Source of the DNA: Actinostola sp. cb2023
Lineage: Eukaryota; Cnidaria; Anthozoa; Actiniaria; Actinostolidae
NCBI GenBank assembly: GCA_033675265.1
Contig: JAUJYZ010001547.1
Coordinates: 1-64,000, forward strand
Direction: 5' to 3'
DNA length: 64,000 bases
A program made the position numbers and the translations under genes. The notes under the pieces were generated by a model. That model was not told the DNA's origin, did no database searches, and saw only the letters and a list, made by a program, of their open reading frames with translations. Positions 56,640 to 64,000 of the stretch are shown here, piece by piece (position 1 is the stretch's first letter; every line of letters begins with the position of its first letter).

Positions 56640-58310
56640 TCTCAGTGTTATGATACAATTTGTTCAACTTTAACTTTGAATTTCTCCAAGAATTATTCAT
56701 GAATAGAGAAGCTGCTTCTCGCCTTTCAAACCACTTCTCGATGTTCTGAAATCGGCGGAAGAAGAACTCTTTCAGTAATTTCTCATGTTTGATAAATTAC
56801 TTCTAAAATCTCTCAAGTTTATGTGCCATCGTTGACATTATTGTGATTGAGTATAAATGACGTCGTGAAATTTGTATTTATCCTCTGATTTTCTCATGAT
56901 ATCCATCTAAACTTAAAAAAACAACTTATCGCACCCTGTATCTAGTAGGCTTACGAAATGGCGAAGAAAACCTATATAACTGTGTTTTAATTTCGAATCA
57001 AAACGAATAATATTTTTTTTTGCTTATTTTGTTCCGTACATTGTCCTTTCATCTCCGCCTGCTGAAACCGTATATATATTTCTTCAAATACCTCAAACAA
57101 GTGTACAATTGTGAAGGATTACTGGTGCAAAGTTTCAAGAAAATCCGCACGTTGGAAAATGCTCCACAAGCGACTGCAAACGTTCCACAAGCGACTGCTA
57201 AATTTTAGTACAAAATACTATAGTAGCACACATTGTCAGCGCTGATGTACAAATTTTAAAATAAGTTAGTAAATTTGAAACTATCATCTGAAATCTTCAT
57301 AATCACTCGCAACTTTAGTGCACGGTGCGGATTTTCTTGAAACTTGGCACCAGTAATCCTTCACACTTGTATACTTGTTTGAGGTAATTTGAAGAAAATC
57401 CATCTTGGATTTTGGAAAATATAAGCATGTTCTCTGAAAATGGAAGTTGTTTCAAAATCGATTGTAACTCAACGAATGTTGTCTTTGTCACACTAAAATT
57501 GTGCTTTTTATGAAAATTAAGAGTACCTCATTAAAATATCCGAAATCGGTTAACGTTTTAAAATGAGATCCATCGGAAACAGGAGCATGCCATCTTAAGC
57601 CATTGAAGCATTCTAAGGCGACCAAAAAGTAACCCACATTAAAAAAAATAGGTACATTATCCCCACTTTCTAAAGCTAGTGTCCTTGCTTTACACGATGG
57701 TTGATTGCATGTATCTTGCAATTTTTCTCTTTTGTTTGAGTTGCACATATTTAACATAAATGTCTAGAAGACTGTATGAAAAGCTAGCTCTGGAACGGGA
57801 GTTGCAGCTGATCAAATGTTGGTATAGGTAAGCTAGATTACGGTTATATTAATTACCCTACTGTTTAATTTTACTAACTTTTTTTTCGGATCAGGTTGAT
57901 GTAGTTTCCAATGAGAAGTCGCTTGAACTGTCTGTTTTTAAAAACTCAGATGAAATAACAACATCATAATGTTCGTACTCGGCACAATATTCGACAACAT
58001 CGCCTGTTCCAAAACTATCAACATTGGCACCATTCGTAAGTGTCTGCATTAATATTATGCATTATTGACGAGGTTTTCGTACAAAAGGTATGGATTCCTA
58101 TAACAAAAAGTTGAGGACAAAGGATGGAATTCCTTTGATAACACTGTAAAAAGTAGCAGAAAAAAAAGCTTTAGATTCGTGTTCAAAGTTGCTAATAATG
58201 AAATAAGCCGAGGTGTTACTAAAACCAGCAACGTAGTGATTAGTAACTAGTCACGGGATAATATTTTGAACAGGTTCATTTTGTTACCGTATACATTTAC
58301 TAAGAAACAG
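56640..58310. repeat. Dispersed repeat family R, copy 4
   Basis: Collinear with 35600-37330: the ACCACTTCTCGATGTTCTGA block, the CTGTATCTAGTAGGCTTACG block and the GGATCAGGTTGATGTAGTTT block, ending with CAGATGAAATAACAACATCA near 57948. It was duplicated with the gene cluster. Confidence 0.75.
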
Positions 58311-58537
58311 CTAGTGTAGAAGGTTTTAATTTATATGGTATTGTGCAGATTTGGGCTTGTCGGTACACACCACAGGTGGAAATCGGCTCGCTTGTTGGAG
58401 TCTGTGATTGAGACCTAAATTTGTTAAAGTCAGTTAGACTTTTGCACTTTTGCACTTTTGCACTTTTGCAATCATGAGATAAGTTAGTAAGTTAGCGTGT
58501 GTTAGTCGTTTTGATCCTGTCACTAACAGTCGTCACT

Positions 58538-58925
58538 GGTTCTTTTATGTCCCTATAGTTCAGGTTAGTGAGTGTAGTGTGTGTTAGTGGGTGGTCACGG
58601 CCAGGGTTTGTTACGTCCTCAGTGGTTCTTTTATGTCCCTACAGTCCAGGTTAGTGAGTGTAGTGTGTGTTAGTGGGTGGTCACGGCCAGGGTTTGTTAC
58701 GTCCTCAGTGGTTCTTTTATGTCCCTATAGTTCAGGTTAGTGAGTGTAGTGTGTGTTAGTGGGTGGTCACGGCCAGGGTTTGTTACATCCTCAGTGGTTC
58801 TTTTATGTCCCTATAGTTCAGGTTAGTGAGTGTAGTGTGTGTTAGTGGGTGGTCACGGCCAGGGTTTGTTACGTCCTCAATGGTTCTTTTATGTCCCTAT
58901 AGTTCAGGTTAGTGAGTGTAGTGTG
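58538..58925. repeat. 86-bp tandem repeat, about 4.5 copies
   Basis: GGTTCTTTTATGTCCCTATA starts at 58538, 58624, 58710, 58796 and 58882, each with GTGTGTTAGTGGGTGGTCAC except the last. The paralogous place near 37589 has one copy. Confidence 0.93.
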
Positions 58926-59681
58926 GAGAGCCGGACGAGAGGGCCATTTTACGTGGTAATTCGAGCCATGCGAAGGTCCGTCTAACAATTTGCTGATAGA
59001 AACAAAGCACCTTTTCTTCAATTATTTTCAGACCCTGAGTTAAGTGTTGGTCCCGCAAACAGACTGGTACTCACCCAACTGAGTAAACCGAATCTATATG
59101 TTACCTTTAGTTATTTAAAACATGTCAAGTTTTACTGACACACGTCATTTCTGATCTCATTTTAATGACTAGCATAATTTACAAAGTGACGACCGTTTAA
59201 TACAATAGACAAAGTTAAGACAATAGAAACAGTTCAATGAGACAAATAGGGGATAATTACCCGGTTCAACAGCCTACTTCAAAATTGGAGGCAAAACATT
59301 CCTCATGATTGTAAGCTGCTCAGCTGCTATGGCCACCTTTCATATGCAGCCCGAAAAGTCCTCCATCGGTTATAATTGCGCACTGAGACAATATGAAATG
59401 CGGTATATAAGAACCAATTATTACTATTACTGTAATAAGAAAGAAATTAAACGAAACCAGTTTATAATGGTGACGTGAATACTTTAACTGATAATTAAGC
59501 TTAGTGCCGATATATTAAAAAAATTGCATAGATTCAGAAAATGCTCGGTCCTTCTGCGGAATCCTTCCGTCAGGTTTTAGTTCTGTTCGATTTAATTAAT
59601 ATTTGAGCCCTGATCGCATGTGAAGTCATGCCAAATTTGAACGATTCCTAAATACTCGAATTGGAGCTAGAAAAATCGCCA

Positions 59682-60076
59682 ATAGACCGAATGCAATAAT
59701 GGCGGAATCAGTAAATCTCATTAATTGTGAACTTAGTGATATGATGCAGCCATCGTTTCAAAGAGTATAATAACAAAAAGAAACCTACGAGATTTTAGAG
59801 CGATTCTACACAAATGTAAAAAGTTATAGCGAATTGAAATCACAAAGATTTGTATGGGAAATTGAGTTTTGGACTGACGTCTAGCCTCGTTTCCATGCAA
59901 TTGCTAGAATTCAAATGGTTATAACTTTACGAAGGTTTCATTTAAATTGATGGGCTTAAACTTTTGATGTATTACTAGACTATGTATGGTCTTTCAAAAA
60001 ATGATATTATATTTATTAAATTCATATTTTTTCTCAGTTTATGCAAATTATTCCGCCATTATTGCATTCGGTCTAT
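59682..60076. mobile_element. 395-bp MITE present only in this duplicate
   Basis: ATAGACCGAATGCAATAATG continuing GCGGAAT at the left is inverted at the right (ATTCCGCCATTATTGCATTC). It lies within an insertion (about 59625-60195) absent from the paralogous site near 38340. Confidence 0.82.
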
Positions 60077-60388
60077 GGATCAATTTAAATAGAGAGTTCC
60101 CCATTTTTACCCTCATTACTTCATTACTGTTGCTTAGGAACGTCGTTCGAATCGCTATGAATGAAATCGAGTTTGTTTGTATTTTCTCTTGAGTACAAAA
60201 AGTTAGTGCAAAAAATGTATAAATAGTTTAATCAATGGTTTAAGAAATGATCAGATCCCGTCGTCTGTGCCTGAAACAAAGCTTTCAAGCTAAAAATGCA
60301 GCAGACGTTTCTGTCAACACGGACGACGCGCGCACGTACTGGACGAATAATGTCCAAAACGACCGCCATCGACCAAGATTGTTGGTCA

Positions 60389-60618
60389 TCATGGTAGAGG
60401 TTTGGAGCAGATGAAAGGCTTTTTGTCGTCACATCGTTTAGCAAACCATATCCCCTCATCCCCTGCTGCCACACAATTCTGATTGGTGAGCAATGGAGTG
60501 AGATAACGGGACATCATTGAAGATGTATAGCCGTTCGTAGAAGTACCATCAGACCAAGAGAACGAGCTGCTGACAGTACGATTCATTCCAATCCATGCGA
60601 TAGAGATGTCGTATGTAG
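60389..60618 (-). CDS. Gene C last exon: C-terminal half of a C-type lectin domain
   Basis: 230 nt from acceptor GTGTTGCAG to a TGA at 60391-60389. It shares SIAWIGMNRTVSSSFSWSDG and WFAKRCDDKKPFICSK with the gene B exon; the differences are few (Y-D-I-S at the start, KPLP at the end). As in gene B, no EPN/QPD motif is present. The conserved length and frame argue for a functional or recently functional paralogue. Confidence 0.85.
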
Positions 60619-60690
60619 CTGCAACACAAACAGATACGTCTGTTGGACATTACTGTGTTTGAACAGTTTACTTTTATAACAAAACTAAAA

Positions 60691-61022
60691 CCAGCACCAG
60701 CACCCGCATCCGCACCAGCACCAGCACCAGCACCAGCACCAGCACCAGCACCAGCACCAGCACCAGCACCAGCACCAGCACCAGCACCAGCACCAGCACC
60801 AGCACCAGCACCAGCACCAGCACCAGCACCAGCACCAGCACCAGCACCAGCACCAGCACCAGCACCAGCACCAGCACCAGCACCAGCACCAGCACCAGCA
60901 CCAGCACCAGCACCAGCACCAGCACCAGCACCAGCACCAGCACCAGCACCAGCACCAGCACCAGCACCAGCACCAGCACCAGCACCAGCACCAGCACCAG
61001 CACCAGCACCAGCACCAGCACC
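60691..61022. repeat. (CCAGCA)n hexanucleotide microsatellite, about 55 units
   Basis: Same intronic position as 38832-39043 but about 120 bp longer, with a few CCCGCATCCGC variants at its left end. Confidence 0.95.
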
Positions 61023-61698
61023 ATTACTCTTGTGAATTCGTCACAGAGTTAATGTTATAGAGAAAGGAAAGTATAATCGTCCCTATCAGTAGACCTCTTT
61101 CGCATACATCAATGTTACCATTTCAGAACCCGATTCCTATAAGTATAACTACGTCTTATTGTCCGTCTTGTTAACGCATGAACAAATACATACATCGGTG
61201 CATGAGGACTCCGCTATAAACAGCAGTACTAGTGGGGATGATGGTCAAGAAGTTTGAAAATAACTGGCCCCTTAAAATGTTCCAGAAATTCGACCTGGTG
61301 GGTGTGATGACAAATATTGTAATCTCTAAAGGTACCAATACTAAATGGAAATTAGTCTCCTGACTAGTATGTCATACTTCAGATACTTTAATGTACTGGA
61401 AAGTTCCCTAAAAGTTAGCGACATGTACATAACTCTATCGGTGGTCGTTTTAGGTCTACACACCATAGTATGTGATGTTAACCTCTAGAAGTTACGACGA
61501 GCATCCCCACCAATTGTATATGCGAGTTCCCCCATCGACATTGGTATGGCAATACTTTGAACAAAACCTGCTAGTCTCACGAGCTTTGAAATGGGACAAC
61601 ATTGATGCAAGCGTAAAAATGATTATTGCCTATTCTCCCTATAGTTGGACCTCGCTGTGTGATCATCCACACCAACAACAAAGCATCAACGTACTCAC

Positions 61699-61985
61699 TC
61701 AGCGCCATATTTTCTTTGATTTCATCTGCACTCAGAGTCCTGTTGTACATCACTACGTCACTGATGTATCCCTTGAAGGATCGTATCTTGGTTGGATCGG
61801 CAAATATTTTCTTGTCCATTCCAAGCTGATAGTGTGTCTTGTTCAGGGTCATAGATCCATCGTAGACAGCATCATTGTTGAGGACACTTGACTTCAATTC
61901 GCCGTTTACAAAAACTTTCAACTCTGTTTTTGATGGTGCAGTGGTCCAACTTATTGCAATGTGAGTCCACACTTTGTATTCAACG
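61699..61985 (-). CDS. Gene C LamG domain, second exon
   Basis: 287 nt between acceptor TTTTCTTTCAG and donor GTGAGT, the same phases as the gene B exon. It reads VWTHIAISWTTAPSKTELK, VFVNGELKSS, HYQLGMDKK and GYISDVVMYNRTLSADEI. One extra codon lies in the NNDAVYDG segment. The length difference of exactly three bases indicates selection for frame. The expected first LamG exon is not found within the next kilobase upstream, where a TCA microsatellite and unrelated sequence occur. Confidence 0.86.
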
Positions 61986-62008
61986 CTGAAAGAAAATAAA
62001 CATTATAA

Positions 62009-62009
<1 letters not shown>

Positions 62010-62078
<69 letters not shown>
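62010..62078. repeat. (TCA)n microsatellite
   Basis: About 23 pure triplets directly upstream (minus sense) of the gene C LamG exon. Confidence 0.95.
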
Positions 62079-63390
62079 TTGATTTTGAGTGGGTTTACAA
62101 ATACAGCAATACAACAATACTGGTTTCCAATTTGGCCCACTAGATACAATAACTACTGATTACAATATTTACAGAACAATACTAGTTACAATCGAAAACA
62201 CTGACATAATTAAATAATAATTTAGTAATTTAATAACATAGCTATGATATAAAAAAGGCGCGCGCTCTGATTGGCGAATCGAGCGTGCACCAACTGCCCA
62301 TGACGTCATGGAAAATCACTTGCGAACTATTCACAGTCCATTTGAACTGTAAATATGATCCCTGGGGATTAGTTAATATATGCAGATGAGTATATAAAGG
62401 AAAACACAAAGCACGCTCTCCTTTCAATTCACTTGGTCCGAGACGAAGGACGGTTGGCGAACCACCCACCCACCCTAGCACCGAGTAAGTCGGGTACTAC
62501 GTTATTCAATATTCAGTCTGGCTTAGGCTTGTCCCAGGCCAGATTGATTGTCCATACCTCATTAACATCTCATGAATAACAATACCCAGGACAGAATATT
62601 CTACTACTTCCAGGACGCCAATCAAGTAAAATACCGGGTACCAATTGCTTGCTTTCAATCAGCTGTTAAAACTCCTTGAATCTCATTATTTGCTTCAAAT
62701 GACGGGCAAACACTGCCCTCCATATGCTATCAAGCAGAGAGTATTCTATTGAAAAGGTGCAATTCAGCTGATAAAAATTCCTCACGAGACCGGAAGTGAC
62801 GTCTAATGAAATCAAGCAATACAACGTACACAGTGTGAAGAATCAAATTAAATACTCGAATCCCATTGTTTTCAATTCGTTATCTGATTGGTTGATGAAC
62901 TTCAAGTGACTAGGATTAGAGTAGACACACAGTAATATCGTCCATCACTTTCAGAATCGAAATTGTGTTCAAATCAATCCACTAATTATGTTCAAGGTCT
63001 TGCACGTGCAAAACCAGTTATACCAAAAAACACAAAGTCAACAAGAGACCATTATGTAAGAGAGTCGATCTTACGTATAACGTCACGTATAACCCTATGT
63101 CCCCATAATAATCTGCGCTGAGGCTATTTTTAGATCTAGACTGTGTTTCTATTTTTAGCCTCGTACGGCGATTGGCTGGATTTCGGCGTCTCCACTGAAC
63201 GAATGCTTGAGTCTTGTTCACAAAATAACTCTAGTTTCTTGATAAAACTTGATGCTGTGAATTACCGGCAATAAGGCATATGATGAAAACCTTAACATCA
63301 GTTTAAGAAAATAAAACAGTTATTATAATCAGTATTTAGTCGTTTGTTTATTGCAGAATAACATTGAAATTTGAATGAAGTTGAATGAAT
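62079..63390. other. No gene recognised
   Basis: No exon or repeat family seen elsewhere in the window was recognised here; possible upstream exons of gene C were not found. Confidence 0.45.
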
Positions 63391-63636
63391 TTACAGAGTG
63401 CACGTGAAAATTGTTCTTTGCCGTTGTACTTTTTGTCTTTTGATCGAGCTATTTTCCGCGGACATGCATTGGACTTGTTCGACTGACATATTGCAGTAAC
63501 ATTTGCCTTTGTATATAGCTAATTGCATAATCATTGTCGGGTCGAAAATCATGAAAGCTATGACCACAATTGCAAGAAATTCTGGGAAATTAAATCTCTC
63601 AAATAACGCTATCAAATCATCAACCTTTTTATCCAT
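63391..63636 (-). other. Small ORF of unknown reality
   Basis: 81 codons with a hydrophobic stretch (FLAIVVIAFMIFDPTMIMQL, about residues 20-40), three cysteines and a basic end. It overlaps one arm of a short inverted repeat (63511-63556 with 63764-63808). No family is recognised; it may be chance. Confidence 0.2.
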
Positions 63637-63808
63637 ACTTGTAGGATCTTAATTAAATAGCTCATATACCTTCAAAACTACGAGAACATTGAATATATCT
63701 GCATGTAACGGTGGCTCATGAACTGATTTCCCATTCATCCTTGCGGTCTCAGCTTCTAGGATTTATGATTTTCAACCCGACAACCATTATGCAATTAGCT
63801 ATATACAG
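63511..63808. repeat. Inverted repeat with 46-bp arms
   Basis: GTATATAGCTAATTGCATAA with GTCGGGTCGAAAATCAT at the left is inverted at 63764-63808 with a few mismatches; likely a small decayed foldback element. Confidence 0.75.
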
Positions 63809-64000
63809 AAGATTGAGAGTTTAAAACATATCGTTGGATTTTCACAAAATCATAATTTTTCTGAATCGATTCACGATCCGAATCGGCGAATCCGTACGAT
63901 AAGCGACGCTAAGCGGCTTTGGTAGTTGGATTTGTTTTCATTCCAGTTTTCTGCCAAAATAAGAGATGACTGAAATGCTTGTCATGACATGAAAGAGGAA

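Noticed and set aside
61472..61891. 139-codon plus ORF opposite the LamG exon
   Set aside because: The minus frame has LamG motifs, conserved splice sites and a frame-preserving indel; the plus ORF is its shadow.
62242..62481. 79-codon minus ORF near 62.3 kb as the missing LamG 1 exon of gene C
   Set aside because: No LamG motifs (no GLYFSGG or FTLALW) and no splice sites in the right phase.

Overview
The window is nuclear DNA of an invertebrate animal. It is AT-rich, dominated by repeats, and its genes are split into exons with GT-AG junctions. The cellular gene family present combines a secreted PAN/Apple domain, a LamG/concanavalin-like domain and a C-type lectin domain (CTLD). That combination is abundant in anthozoan cnidarians such as corals and sea anemones. 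The mobile elements (Ty3/gypsy, BEL/Pao, L1/Tx1-like LINE, a DUF3504/Crypton-type recombinase, many small inverted-repeat elements) fit such a genome. Assignment to Cnidaria is an inference.

Layout. 1-3279: 3' part of a Ty3/gypsy element with its 3' LTR. 3280-10107: a 30-bp minisatellite (array A) broken by a deleted gypsy element (4635-6073) and a solo LTR (8309-8588). 10116-10372: a tRNA-derived SINE. 10440-12799 (minus): CTLD-N exon and signal-peptide/PAN exon of gene A, with a 1.3-kb long-TIR element between them. 12.9-23.4 kb: hairpins, a DUF3504 ORF, several TA-flanked MITEs and two copies of a dispersed repeat. 23434-30578: a nearly complete BEL/Pao element with 386-bp LTRs and a few disabling mutations. 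30.6-37.3 kb: an inverted-repeat element carrying two divergent hammerhead ribozyme motifs, a decayed LINE and another dispersed repeat. 38539-40712 (minus): CTLD-C and LamG exons, the 3' end of gene B. 40.8-43.6 kb: nested inverted repeats and microsatellites. 43651-49254: minisatellite array B. 49310-53092 (minus): CTLD-N and PAN exons of gene B, separated by a 2.3-kb palindrome. 53.2-60.1 kb: a second copy of the LINE/dispersed-repeat block. 60389-61985 (minus): CTLD-C and LamG exons of a third gene, C.

The cellular genes appear to be at least three tandem paralogues on the minus strand (C, B, A). Coding exons of the copies are collinear and keep phase: PAN exons are both 105 codons, CTLD-N exons both 183 nt, CTLD-C exons both 230 nt. 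The DNA between them has diverged through insertions. In each of genes A and B the minisatellite lies directly downstream of the CTLD-N exon, so it is probably intronic. The LamG exons lie between the two halves of the CTLD, which is unexpected for this fold.

Most notable: (1) a divergent pair of type I hammerhead ribozymes at about 32.0-32.2 kb, one with an intact core; (2) evidence that the 30-bp minisatellite was amplified from inside a dispersed repeat still visible at its edge; (3) spread of a gypsy LTR by duplication of minisatellite blocks; (4) a 2.3-kb foldback element; (5) a CTLD split by LamG exons and a minisatellite. I see no bacterial-type operons, CRISPR, rRNA or intact tRNA genes.
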